Shown one piece after another: positions 29,976 through 40,216 of a stretch of DNA of 64,000 bases. The notes under the pieces were generated by a model. That model had not been told where the DNA came from. It saw only the letters and a program-made list of their open reading frames with translations, and ran no database searches. The stretch's first letter is position 1. Each line of letters opens with the position of its first letter. This stretch comes from Kluyvera genomosp. 3 (GTDB lineage Bacteria; Pseudomonadota; Gammaproteobacteria; Enterobacterales; Enterobacteriaceae): the NCBI GenBank assembly GCA_002211745.1, contig CP022114.1:310001-374000 (forward strand), read 5' to 3'. Position numbers and translations under genes: made by a program.

Positions 29976-30124
29976 GCCGTTCCCGGGAAAGCCCCTGGCC
30001 GGCCCGGGAATAACGTCATCCCTATCCGTGCCACAGCTCCCACTTTCCTTCCTTACCACCGTCACCTCCTTGCCATCCCTTTGTCGCCTTACTATCTTTT
30101 TTTTGTAATAAAAAAGTTATTTTT

Positions 30125-30144
30125 CTGTCATTCGAGCATGTCAT
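30125..30144 (+). promoter_or_regulatory. Possible PhoB (Pho box) site upstream of ugpB
   Basis: CTGTCAT at 30125-30131 and TGTCAT at 30139-30144 resemble the repeated CTGTCA halves of a Pho box, ~65 bp before ugpB. The spacing (13 rather than 11 bp between like bases) is imperfect. E. coli ugp is controlled by PhoB and CRP. Confidence 0.35.
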
Positions 30145-30206
30145 GTTACCCCGCGAACATAAAACGCGTGATATCGCGCATCCCGGCACAAAAAGAGAGA
30201 TAACCG

Positions 30207-31521
30207 ATGATATCGTTACGACATACAGCTTTAGGATTGGCGTTAAGTCTGGCATTGGCGAGCCAGGCGATGGCAGTGACCACAATTCCGTTCTGGCACT
30301 CCATGGAAGGCGAGCTGGGCAAAGAAGTTGACTCCCTGGCGCAGCGTTTTAACGCCGCCAACCCGGACTACAAAATTACCCCGATCTACAAAGGCAACTA
30401 CGAGCAGAGCCTGAGCGCGGGTATCGCCGCTTTCCGTACCGGCAATGCGCCGGCGATTCTACAGGTGTACGAAGTGGGCACCGCCACCATGATGGCGTCA
30501 AAAGCGATTAAGCCGGTGTATCAGGTGTTCAGCGATGCCGGGATCACGTTTGACGAATCTCAGTTTGTGCCGACGGTGTCCGGTTACTACACCGACGCCA
30601 AAACCGGGCATCTGCTCTCTCAGCCGTTTAACAGCTCTACCCGGTGCTGTACTACAACAAAGATGCCTTCAAAAAAGCCGGTTTAGACCCGGAACAGCCG
30701 CCGAAAACCTGGCAGGACCTGGCTGACTACACCGCGAAGCTGAAAGCCGCCGGTATGAAGTGCGGTTATGCCAGCGGCTGGCAGGGCTGGATCCAGATTG
30801 AAAACTTCAGTGCCTGGCACGGTCTGCCGGTGGCCAGCAAAAACAACGGCTTCGACGGTACCGATGCGGTGCTGGAGTTCAACAAGCCGGAGCAGGTTAA
30901 ACATATCGCGCTGCTTGCCGATCTGAACAAGAAGGGCGACTTCAGCTACTTCGGACGTAAAGACGAATCCACCGAGAAGTTCTACAACGGCGACTGTGCG
31001 ATCACGACCGCGTCCTCCGGCTCGCTGGCGGATATCCGCCATTACGCCAAATTCAACTACGGCGTCGGTATGATGCCGTACGATGCCGACGTGAAGGGCG
31101 CACCGCAGAACGCGATCATCGGCGGGCGAGCCTGTGGGTGATGCAGGGTAAAGATAAAGAGACCTATACCGGCGTGGCGAAATTCCTCGAGTTCCTGGCG
31201 AAGCCGGAAATTGCCGCCGAATGGCACCAGAAAACCGGCTACCTGCCGATCACCACCGCCGCGTACGATTTGACCCGCCAGCAGGGCTTCTATGACAAGA
31301 ACCCTGGCGCGGATATCGCGACCCGTCAGATGCTGAACAAACCCCCGTTGCCGTTCACCAAAGGCCTGCGTCTGGGCAACATGCCGCAGATTCGTACCAT
31401 TGTGGATGAAGAGCTGGAAAGCGTCTGGACCGGGAAGAAAACGCCTCAGCAGGCGCTGGATTCTGCGGTAGAGCGCGGGAACCAGCTGCTGCGTCGCTTC
31501 GAGCAATCGACCAAGTCTTAA
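30207..31521 (+). CDS. ugpB: UgpB, periplasmic glycerol-3-phosphate / glycerophosphodiester-binding protein (two frameshifts)
   Basis: Extracellular solute-binding protein family 1. Signal peptide [23 protein letters not shown], then [18 protein letters not shown]. Captures sn-glycerol-3-phosphate and glycerophosphodiesters for UgpAEC. Breaks lie at 30640-30642 ([15 protein letters not shown] needs CCCC) and 31124-31126 (IIGGASLWVM needs GGGG). Reconstructed length is 438 residues, as in E. coli. A repeat element lies between it and ugpA. Confidence 0.94.
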
Positions 31522-31534
31522 TTTAACCGCCTTA

Positions 31535-31650
31535 CCCCTCACCCTAACCCTCTCCCCATAGGGGAGAGGGACCGTTCGGCGCCGTCTGGTAGAGATTGCA
31601 CCGGGTTGTCTTTTCTCCCTCGCCCCTTTGGGAGAGGGCCGGGTGAGGGG
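31535..31650. repeat. GC-rich interspersed palindromic repeat, copy 1 (inside the ugp operon)
   Basis: Outer inverted repeat CCCCTCACCC (31535-31544) / GGGTGAGGGG (31641-31650) encloses a perfect inner hairpin CCCTCTCCCC (31548-31557) / GGGGAGAGGG (31561-31570). The same motifs recur at 37390-37503, and the inner hairpin recurs at 43239-43261. Probably a non-autonomous miniature element widespread in enterobacteria. Confidence 0.8.
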
Positions 31651-31672
31651 AAAACCAACGCAGAGTTTAACT

Positions 31673-32560
31673 ATGTCATCATCCCGTCCGGTGTTTAAAT
31701 CGCGCTGGCTGCCCTATGCATTGGTCGCCCCGCAGCTGATTATCACCGTTATTTTCTTTATCTGGCCCGCCGGCGAAGCGCTGTGGTACTCGCTACAAAG
31801 CGTCGACCCGTTTGGTCTCTCCAGCCAGTTTGTCGGCCTGGATAACTTCGTCTCGCTGTTCCACGATCCGTACTACCTCGATTCCTTCTGGACGACCCTT
31901 AAGTTCAGCGCCATGGTAACGGTGAGCGGCCTGCTGGTGTCGCTGGTTTTTGCTGCCCTGGTGGATTATGTCGTGCGCGGCAGTCGTCTCTACCAGACGC
32001 TGATGCTGCTGCCGTACGCCGTTGCCCCCGCCGTGGCCGCGGTGCTGTGGATCTTCCTGTTCAACCCAGGACGCGGGCTGATTACCCACGTTCTCGGTGA
32101 GTTCGGCTACGACTGGAACCACGCGCAGAATAGCGGCCAGGCGATGTTCCTGGTGGTCTTCGCCTCGGTGTGGAAGCAAATCAGCTACAACTTTCTGTTC
32201 TTCTTCGCCGCGCTGCAGTCGATTCCGCGCTCGCTGGTAGAAGCTGCCGCCATCGACGGCGCCGGCCCGATTCGCCGCTTCTTCAAGCTGGCGCTGCCGC
32301 TGATTGCGCCGGTGAGTTTCTTCCTGCTGGTGGTGAACCTGGTGTACGCCTTCTTCGACACCTTCCCGGTGATCGACGCCGCAACGGCAGGCGGCCCGGT
32401 ACAAGCCACCACCACGCTGATTTATAAGATTTACCGTGAAGGGTTCGCCGGGCTGGATCTCTCGGCCTCTGCCGCGCAATCGGTGGTGCTGATGTTCCTC
32501 GTCATCATCCTGACCGTGGTGCAGTTCCGCTACGTGGAAAGAAAGGTGCGTTACCAATGA
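31673..32560 (+). CDS. ugpA: UgpA, glycerol-3-phosphate ABC transporter permease
   Basis: 295 residues from [20 protein letters not shown], intact. Six helices of the MalF-type permease fold, with the EAA loop [20 protein letters not shown] that contacts UgpC. The upstream in-frame region lies in the repeat and is not coding. Overlaps ugpE by ATGA. Confidence 0.96.
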   Translation: MSSSRPVFKSRWLPYALVAPQLIITVIFFIWPAGEALWYSLQSVDPFGLSSQFVGLDNFVSLFHDPYYLDSFWTTLKFSAMVTVSGLLVSLVFAALVDYVVRGSRLYQTLMLLPYAVAPAVAAVLWIFLFNPGRGLITHVLGEFGYDWNHAQNSGQAMFLVVFASVWKQISYNFLFFFAALQSIPRSLVEAAAIDGAGPIRRFFKLALPLIAPVSFFLLVVNLVYAFFDTFPVIDAATAGGPVQATTTLIYKIYREGFAGLDLSASAAQSVVLMFLVIILTVVQFRYVERKVRYQ

Positions 32561-33400
32561 TTGAGAACCGTCGCGGGCTGACTATTTTCAGCCACACCAT
32601 GCTGATCCTGGGATTATCGTGATTATCTTCCCGCTATACGTCGCGTTCACCGCGGCAACGCTGGACGACAAAGCGGTATTTGAAACGCCGATGACGCTGA
32701 TCCCGGCGGCCATCTGTTTGAGAACATGAAGGCCATCTGGGTGAACGGCGTCGGGGCCAACAGCGCGCCGTTCTGGCTGATGATGCTTAATAGCTTCATC
32801 ATGGCCTTCGCCATCACCGTCGGCAAAATTACCGTCTCGATGCTGTCGGCGTTTGCCATTGTCTGGTTTCGCTTCCCGCTGCGTAACCTGTTCTTCTGGA
32901 TGATTTTTATCACCCTGATGCTGCCGGTCGAAGTGCGTATCTTCCCGACGGTGGAAGTGATTGCCAACCTGAAAATGCTCGACAGCTACGCGGGCCTGAC
33001 GCTGCCGTTGATGGCCTCGGCCACCGCGACTTTTCTGTTCCGTCAGTTCTTTATGACCTTGCCGGACGAGCTGATTGAAGCCGCGCGCATTGACGGCGCC
33101 TCGCCGATGCGTTTTTTCCGCGACATCGTGCTGCCGCTGTCAAAAACCAACCTGGCGGCGCTGTTCGTTATCACCTTTATCTATGGCTGGAACCAGTATC
33201 TCTGGCCGCTGTTGATCATCACCGACGTCAATCTCGGCACCGCCGTGGCGGGCATCAAAGGCATGATCGCCATTGGGCAAGGCACCACGCAGTGGAATCA
33301 GGTGATGGCGGCAATGCTGCTCACCCTTATCCCTCCGGTCGTTATCGTTTTAGCCATGCAACGGGCGTTTGTGCGTGGTTTAGTGGACAGTGAGAAATAA
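32557..33400 (+). CDS. ugpE: UgpE, glycerol-3-phosphate ABC transporter permease (two frameshifts)
   Basis: MalG-type permease partner of UgpA, with the EAA loop [20 protein letters not shown]. The N-terminal part is broken twice: at 32610-32612 ([16 protein letters not shown] needs GGGG) and at 32705-32706 ([10 protein letters not shown] needs GGG). The restored length is 281 residues, as in E. coli. It starts inside the ugpA stop and is 1 bp before ugpC. Confidence 0.94.
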
Positions 33401-33401
33401 C

Positions 33402-34468
<1,067 letters not shown>

Positions 34469-34472
<4 letters not shown>

Positions 34473-35208
34473 GCAACTGGCCCTATCCTCATATCGTCGC
34501 CCATCGCGGCGGCGGCAAATTAGCGCCGGAAAATACGCTGGCGGCGATCGACGTGGGTGCGCGCTACGGGCATACCATGATTGAGTTTGACGCCAAGCTG
34601 TCGAAAGACGGGCAGATCTTTCTGCTGCATGACGATAACCTTGAACGCACCAGCAACGGCTGGGGGTGGCAGGCGATCTGAACTGGCAGGATCTGCTGCG
34701 TGTGGACGCGGGCAGCTGGTTTGCCAGCAGCTTTAAGGGCGAACCGCTGCCGCTGTTGTCGCAGGTGGCGGAACGCTGCCGTCAGCACGGCATGATGGCG
34801 AATATTGAGATTAAACCCACCACTGGCACCGGCCCGCTGACCGGCAAAGTCGTGGCGCTGGCCGCCCGCGAGCTGTGGGCCGACATGACGCCGCCACTGC
34901 TATCGTCGTTTGAAATCGATGCGCTGGAAGCGGCGCAGCTTGCCGCACCAGAGCTGCCGCGCGGCCTGCTGCTCGACGAGTGGCGCGACGACTGGCGTGA
35001 GCTGACCACGCGACTGGGCTGCGTTTCGATTCACCTTAACCATCGTTTACTCGATGAGGCGCGCGTGGATGCGCTGCGCGAGGCCGGGTTAAAGATTCTG
35101 GTTTATACGGTCAATAACCCCCAGCGCGCGCGGGAGCTGCTGCGCTGGGGCGTGAGCTGCATCTGTACCGATGCGATTGACGTCATTGGCCCGGATTTCC
35201 AGCCTTAA
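34469..35208 (+). CDS. ugpQ: UgpQ, cytoplasmic glycerophosphodiester phosphodiesterase (frameshift)
   Basis: GDPD family. [19 protein letters not shown] carries the catalytic His-Arg motif, and [26 protein letters not shown] carries the metal-binding Glu/Asp and second His. Cleaves imported glycerophosphodiesters to glycerol-3-phosphate plus alcohol. The break in the G run 34662-34666 ([19 protein letters not shown]) needs one more G. Reconstructed length is 246 residues. Last ugp gene; its 3' end overlaps the convergent yhhA by 4 bp. Confidence 0.94.
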
Positions 35209-35524
35209 TACTGCTTCAGCATGCCGCCGTTGTTGTTGGGCAGCGGCTGCTGATTCGGGGTGAGCGTACCCGGCTGGGCCTGTTGTACCCGCTGCTGGTT
35301 GGCCTTGAGCTGGTTTTGCAGATGCAACTGTTGTTGCTGCGTCTGCACCTGCCGCTGTTGATTCAGCATCCCTTTCTGCTGCTGTTGTTGGTTCAACATT
35401 CGCGACTGCATGCGCTGCTGGCTGGGATCTCATAACCCGGCTGGTTCGGGTTATTGTCGATGTTCAACGGCACAGCCAGCGCGGTGAACGGCAGCAGCGC
35501 TGCGAGAATCAGTAATCGTTTCAT
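35205..35524 (-). CDS. yhhA: YhhA, glutamine-rich secreted protein, DUF2756 (frameshift; short form)
   Basis: Signal peptide [17 protein letters not shown], then [19 protein letters not shown] and a Gln-rich stretch predicted as coiled coil. AGGAGG sits 7 nt before this ATG; an ATG one codon earlier is too close. The break at plus-strand 35424-35426 (GYEIPSQQRM needs CCCC). Reconstructed length is 106 residues, ending [10 protein letters not shown], about 40 fewer than E. coli YhhA, whose C-terminal repeat is missing. Periplasmic, function unknown. Confidence 0.85.
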
Positions 35525-35636
35525 CATCTTTCCTCCTTCTAGGGATCTCTTAAGTTTACTCCTTTCCCGCCAGAACGAGGATTATTTCAGCATTTTGAAC
35601 CAGGCTTAGTGGGGACCTCACCGCACGCTCTGGAGA

Positions 35637-37386
35637 ATGATGATGATAACAACGCCGACGTTTTTCCGCCGGGTAGCCCTTGCTGCTCTGCTCTCAGGAA
35701 GCTGTTTTAGCGCCGTAGCCGCGCCGCCTCCGCCTCCCGTCTCCTACGGCGTGGAAGAAGATGTGTTTCATCCCGTCCGCGCCCAGCAGGGCATGGTGGC
35801 CTCGGTGGATGCCGCCGCCACGCGAGTCGGCGTGGAGATTTTGCGCCAGGGCGGCAATGCCGTCGACGCGGCGGTCGCGGTTGGCTACGCGCTGGCGGTT
35901 ACACACCCGCAGGCCGGTAACCTCGGCGGCGGCGGGTTTATGCTGCTGCGCACCAAAGACGGTAAAACCACGGCGATCGATTTCCGTGAAATGGCTCCGG
36001 AGCAAGCAACGCGCGACATGTTCCTCGACGATCACGGCAACCCGGACAGTAAAAAATCACTGACTTCACATCTCGCTTCCGGCACGCCGGGCACCGTCGC
36101 CGGTTTCTCCCTGGCGCTGGAAAAATACGGCACACTGCCGCTCAACAAAGTCATTCGCCCGGCGCTGAAGCTGGCGCAAGAGGGTTTTATCGTTAACGAT
36201 GCGCTGGCCGACGATCTGAAAACCTACGGTAGCGAAGTACTGCCGAATCACGCCAACAGCAAGGCCATCTTCTGGAAAAACGGTGAACCGCTGAAGAAGG
36301 GGATAAACTGGTGCAGGCCAATCTGGCGAAAAGCCTGGAGCTGATTGCCGAGCACGGGCCGGATGCGTTCTACAAAGGGGCGATTGCCGATCAAATTGCC
36401 GAAGAGATGCAGAAAAACGGCGGGCTGTTGAGTAAGGCGGATCTGGCGAATTACAAGGCCGTCGAGCGCACGCCTATTAGCGGCACCTATCGCGGCTATG
36501 AAGTATTCTCCATGCCGCCGCCGTCTTCCGGCGGGATTCACATCGTGCAAATTCTTAATATTCTGGAAAACTTCGATCTGCATAAATACGGTTTTGGCAG
36601 CGCTGATGCGATGCAGCTGATGGCCGAAGCGGAGAAGCACGCCTACGCTGACCGCTCGGAGTATCTCGGTGACCCGGACTTTGTGAAGGTACCGTGGCAG
36701 GCGCTGACCAACAAAGCCTACGCTAAATCAATTGCCGACCAGATTGATATCAACAAAGCCAAGCCTTCCAGCCAGATTAAACCCGGCAAGCTGGCCCCAT
36801 ACGAAAGCAACCAGACCACCCATTTTTCGGTGGTGGATAAAGACGGCAATGCGGTGGCGGTGACCTACACCCTCAATACCACCTTCGGCACCGGTATTGT
36901 GGCGGGTAACACCGGCATTCTGATGAATAACGAAATGGATGACTTTTCCGCCAAGCCCGGCGTGCCGAACGTCTATGGGCTGGTAGGGGGGACGCCAACG
37001 CGGTAGAGGCGAAGAAACGCCCGCTGTCGTCAATGTCGCCGACCATCGTCGTCAAAGACGGCAAAACCTGGCTGGTGACCGGTAGTCCGGGCGGCAGTCG
37101 TATTATCACCACGGTGCTGCAGATGGTGGTCAACAGCATCGATTTTGGGATGAACGTGGCGGAAGCCACTAACGCGCCTCGTTTCCACCACCAGTGGTTG
37201 CCGGACGAGCTGCGGGTGGAGAAGGGCTTTAGCCCGGACACGCTCAAGCTGCTGGAGGCGAAAGGACAGAAGGTGGCGCTGAAAGAGGCGATGGGCAGCA
37301 CGCAGAGCATAATGGTCGACCCGGATGGGACGCTGTATGGGGCCTCGGACCCGCGTTCGCCGGATGATTTGACGGCGGGGTACTAG
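35637..37386 (+). CDS. ggt: Ggt, periplasmic gamma-glutamyltranspeptidase (two frameshifts)
   Basis: Ntn-hydrolase made as a proenzyme, exported by a signal peptide (FFRRVALAALLSGSCFSAVA) and self-cleaved before the Thr in NQTTHFSVVDKDGNAV. Cleaves and transfers the gamma-glutamyl group of glutathione. The large-subunit motif GGNAVDAAVAVGYALAVTHP and small-subunit GSPGGSRIITTVLQ are present. Breaks lie at 36299-36302 (LKKGDKLVQANL) and in the G run 36986-36991 (GLVGGDANAVEAKKRP). Reconstructed length is 583 residues. Three in-frame ATGs (35637, 35640, 35643) are possible starts. Confidence 0.94.
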
Positions 37387-37389
37387 TTA

Positions 37390-37503
37390 CCCTCACCCCG
37401 GCCCTCTCCCTGGAAGGGAGAGGGAGAAAGGCAGGGTAGATGACTCATTTAAAAGCCGCACCATACGGTCCCCTCTCCCTTTGGGAGAGGGTTAGGGTGA
37501 GGG
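37390..37503. repeat. GC-rich interspersed palindromic repeat, copy 2 (between ggt and yhhY)
   Basis: CCCTCACCCC at 37390-37399 and GGGTGAGGG ending at 37503 form the outer arms, with CCCTCTCCC / GGGAGAGGG hairpins inside both halves, as in copy 1. The last codons of yhhY (after MARVK) are read from this element. Confidence 0.8.
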
Positions 37504-37995
37504 CCTACCCTTCACCCGCGCCATAAAGTACGCATCCACATACTCCCCATTACGCAGCGCATAGTTGCGCCCGGTGCCTTCGATCTCAAACCCGTGCTTT
37601 TGATACACCGCCACCGCCGGCGCGTTATCGACAAATACGGTGAGTTCAATGCGGTCGACGCGCAGCCAGTTGTCGCACATATCGATCATGGTGCGCATGA
37701 GCGCGCTGGCGACGCCGCGGTTTTGCCAGCGGGCATCGACGCAAATACCAAAATCGGCGACGTGGCTGCGGCGAGGGCGTTGGGGGATGGCAATACTGAG
37801 GTGTCCAACCACCTGTTCATCGATGCAGGCGACCAGTTGCTTGATACCTGGCTGGTCGGCTAGCCGCTCTTGCCACATGTGGCTGGAAGGATGAGGCACC
37901 TGTAGCGTGTTGTGATACACCTCCGGCTGGGCGTGGATCTGACGGATAGCGTCGAAATCTTTGGGTTCAGCGTGGCGTATCACGATGTCACTCAT
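37492..37995 (-). CDS. yhhY: YhhY (AaaT), GNAT-family amino acid N-acetyltransferase
   Basis: GNAT acetyltransferase. The acetyl-CoA loop is visible in DFGICVDARWQNRGVASALMRTMI. E. coli YhhY acetylates free Met and Phe. The start is MSDIVIRHAEPKDFDAIRQIHAQ. As printed it ends MARVKGRPSP, 167 residues, running into the repeat. E. coli ends MARVK, so either the element has extended the gene by five codons or a G is missing near the end (GTGAAGGGGTAG would give VKG). Confidence 0.9.
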   Translation of the reverse strand: MSDIVIRHAEPKDFDAIRQIHAQPEVYHNTLQVPHPSSHMWQERLADQPGIKQLVACIDEQVVGHLSIAIPQRPRRSHVADFGICVDARWQNRGVASALMRTMIDMCDNWLRVDRIELTVFVDNAPAVAVYQKHGFEIEGTGRNYALRNGEYVDAYFMARVKGRPSP

Positions 37996-38090
37996 TCTTC
38001 ATTTCCTTTGTGGTGTAAAAGTCCCTTTTAACATCATTGATTTTGAAATGTGCGTCAATTAGCTTTTTTTGCAAAAATCACTGGACAGTT

Positions 38091-38111
38091 GCGAATGAGA
38101 ATGATTATTAT
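38091..38111 (+). promoter_or_regulatory. Fur box / ryhB promoter
   Basis: GAATGAGAATGATTATTATT resembles the Fur consensus and overlaps the -10 TATTAT (38106-38111). A -35-like TGGACA lies at 38082-38087. Fur-Fe(II) represses ryhB from this place in E. coli. Confidence 0.8.
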
Positions 38112-38117
38112 TGTCCT

Positions 38118-38211
38118 GCATTCAGGGCGTCCTTGCGGAGTTCCTGAAAGCACGACATTGCTCACATTGCTTCCAGTATTACTTTAGCCAGCTTATTGCT
38201 GGCTTTTTTTT
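38118..38211 (+). ncRNA. ryhB: RyhB, iron-regulated small RNA
   Basis: The central seed and Hfq region CTGAAAGCACGACATTGCTC plus ACATTGCTTCCAGTATTACT are identical to E. coli RyhB, and the position between yhhY and yhhX is conserved. The 3' end is a terminator AGCCAGC-TTATT-GCTGGCT followed by eight T. The 5' stem (GCATTCAGGGCG...GGAGTTCCTG) differs from E. coli. RyhB pairs with mRNAs of iron-containing proteins under iron starvation and recruits RNase E with Hfq. The start is set by homology. Confidence 0.93.
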
Positions 38212-38261
38212 GTCTGTCATTGCGCTATGGTATTCAGCAAACTCTTCAAAAGGACTGAACC

Positions 38262-39299
38262 ATGACTCTGCACTGCGCCTTTATCGGCTTTGGCAAAAGC
38301 ACCACCCGCTACCATCTTCCCTACGTTCTGCACCGCAAAGCCGACTGGCACGTGGCGCATATCTATCGCCGCAGTCCGAAGCCGGACGAGCAGGCGCCGC
38401 AGTATGCGCACATTCACTTCACCAGCGAGCTGAACGATATTCTGCACGATCCGCAGGTGAAGCTGGTGGTGGTTTGCACCCATGCTGATAGCCACTTCGA
38501 GTACGCGAAAAAAGCGCTGGAAGCGGGCAAGAACGTACTGGTAGAAAAACCATTCACCCCGACGCTGGCGGAAGCGAAGGAACTGTTTGCGTTAGCGAAA
38601 AGCAAAGGGCTGACCGTCTCACCGTATCAGAACCGTCGCTTTGACTCCTGCTTCCTGACCGCCAAAAAAGCCATTGAGAGCGGTAAGCTGGGCGAGATTG
38701 TTGAAGTAGAAAGCCACTTTGACTACTACCGTCCGGAAGCGCCGACCCAGCCGGGCCGTCCACAGGATGGCGCGTTTTATGGCCTGGGCGTGCACACCAT
38801 GGACCAAATCATCTCGCTGTTTGGTCGTCCGGATCACGCGGCGTACGACATTCGTAGCCTGCGCAATCCGGCCAATCCGGATGATACCTTTGAAGCTCAG
38901 CTGTTCTACGGCAACCTGAAGGCGATAGTGAAAACCAGCCACCTGGTGAAAATCGACTACCCGAAATTTATCGTGCACGGCACCAAAGGCTCCTTCGTGA
39001 AGTACGGTATCGATCAGCAGGAAACCAGCCTGAAAGCGGGCATTATGCCGGGCGATGCGGGCTTTGCGGCGGATAGTTCACTGGCACAGCTGGAGTACGT
39101 CAACGACGCGGGGGAAACGGTAAAAGAGCAGTGGCAGGCCGAGCGTGGCGACTATGGTCGCGTGTACGATGCGCTGTATCAGACGCTGACCCAAGGCGCG
39201 CCGAATTTCGTCAAGGAAACTGAGGCTCTTACCAATATGGAACTGCTTGAGCGCGCCTTTGAGCAACCGTCTCCTGCCACGATTACCCTTGCCAAATAA
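38262..39299 (+). CDS. yhhX: YhhX, Gfo/Idh/MocA-family NAD(P)-dependent oxidoreductase
   Basis: 345 residues, intact. N-terminal Rossmann fold (MTLHCAFIGFGKSTTRYHLP), the EKPFTPTLAEAKEL motif with the catalytic-type Lys, and a C-terminal Gfo/Idh domain. Substrate unknown. Lies immediately downstream of ryhB in the same direction, as in E. coli. Confidence 0.94.
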   Translation: MTLHCAFIGFGKSTTRYHLPYVLHRKADWHVAHIYRRSPKPDEQAPQYAHIHFTSELNDILHDPQVKLVVVCTHADSHFEYAKKALEAGKNVLVEKPFTPTLAEAKELFALAKSKGLTVSPYQNRRFDSCFLTAKKAIESGKLGEIVEVESHFDYYRPEAPTQPGRPQDGAFYGLGVHTMDQIISLFGRPDHAAYDIRSLRNPANPDDTFEAQLFYGNLKAIVKTSHLVKIDYPKFIVHGTKGSFVKYGIDQQETSLKAGIMPGDAGFAADSSLAQLEYVNDAGETVKEQWQAERGDYGRVYDALYQTLTQGAPNFVKETEALTNMELLERAFEQPSPATITLAK

Positions 39300-39309
39300 G
39301 TAAAAATGG

Positions 39310-39346
39310 CTCCTCTGTTCTTGTTCATATTTTTTGAACAGAGGAG
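39310..39346 (+). terminator. yhhX downstream hairpin
   Basis: 11-bp perfect inverted repeat CTCCTCTGTTC / GAACAGAGGAG with a 15-nt AT-rich loop, 10 bp after the yhhX stop; followed by TCAATTTT, a poor T tract. Confidence 0.6.
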
Positions 39347-39419
39347 TCAATTTTCACCCACTATCATCCTGAGCGGTTTACGTCCAAACTTGTTTCATCG
39401 AAAACATGAGGGGTAAAAA

Positions 39420-40115
39420 ATGATTTTCTTACGCAAAGCAAATGAACGTGGTCACGCGAATCATGGTTGGCTGGATTCCTGGCATACCTTCTCTTTTGCC
39501 GACTACTACGATCCGAATTACATGGGCTTCTCGGCGCTGCGCGTCATTAACGATGACGTGATTGATGCAGGCCAGGGGTTCGGTACTCACCCGCACAAAG
39601 ACATGGAAATCCTGACCTACGTGCTGGAAGGCGCCGTGGAGCACCAGGACAGCATGGGTAACAAAGAGCAGGTTCCGGCGGGCGAGTTCCAGATTATGAG
39701 CGCCGGTACCGGGGTGCGTCACTCCGAGTACAACCCGAGCGCCACCGATAAGCTGCACCTGTATCAGATCTGGATTATTCCAGAAAAAACCGGCATCACG
39801 CCGCGCTACGAACAGCGTCGCTTCGACGCCGCGCAGGGCAAACAGCTGGTGCTGTCGCCGGATGCGCGTGAAGGTTCGCTGAAGGTGTACCAGGATATGG
39901 AGCTGTACCGCTGGGCGCTGGCGAAAGGTGAACAGTCGGTGCATCAGATTGCCGCTGACCGCCGCGTGTGGATTCAGGTGGTGAAAGGCGAAGTGAGCAT
40001 CAACGGTACCAAAGCCACCACCAGCGATGGCCTGGCTATCTGGGACGAGCAGGCGATTTCGGTCCACGCCGACGGCGAAAGCGAAATTTTACTCTTCGAT
40101 CTGCCGCCAGTTTGA
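39420..40115 (+). CDS. yhhW: YhhW, pirin-like quercetin 2,3-dioxygenase
   Basis: 231 residues, intact. Bicupin of the pirin family; the metal-binding cupin motif is visible in GFGTHPHKDMEILTYVLEG (two His and a Glu) and the distal His in GTGVRHSEYN. E. coli YhhW has quercetinase activity in vitro; its physiological role is unclear. Confidence 0.95.
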   Translation: MIFLRKANERGHANHGWLDSWHTFSFADYYDPNYMGFSALRVINDDVIDAGQGFGTHPHKDMEILTYVLEGAVEHQDSMGNKEQVPAGEFQIMSAGTGVRHSEYNPSATDKLHLYQIWIIPEKTGITPRYEQRRFDAAQGKQLVLSPDAREGSLKVYQDMELYRWALAKGEQSVHQIAADRRVWIQVVKGEVSINGTKATTSDGLAIWDEQAISVHADGESEILLFDLPPV

Positions 40116-40132
40116 TCCGGCTTAAATAATTA

Positions 40133-40165
40133 ACGCAACCTCCCCAATCTTGCGGGAGGTTGCGT
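40133..40165 (+). terminator. yhhW downstream hairpin
   Basis: 11-bp stem ACGCAACCTCC / GGAGGTTGCGT with an 11-nt loop between yhhW and gntR; no T tract follows, so termination is uncertain. Confidence 0.55.
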
Positions 40166-40216
40166 CATCTCCGTGGTAAACTTCAGCAATATTTCACCTT
40201 TGTTTGCCTCTGGACG

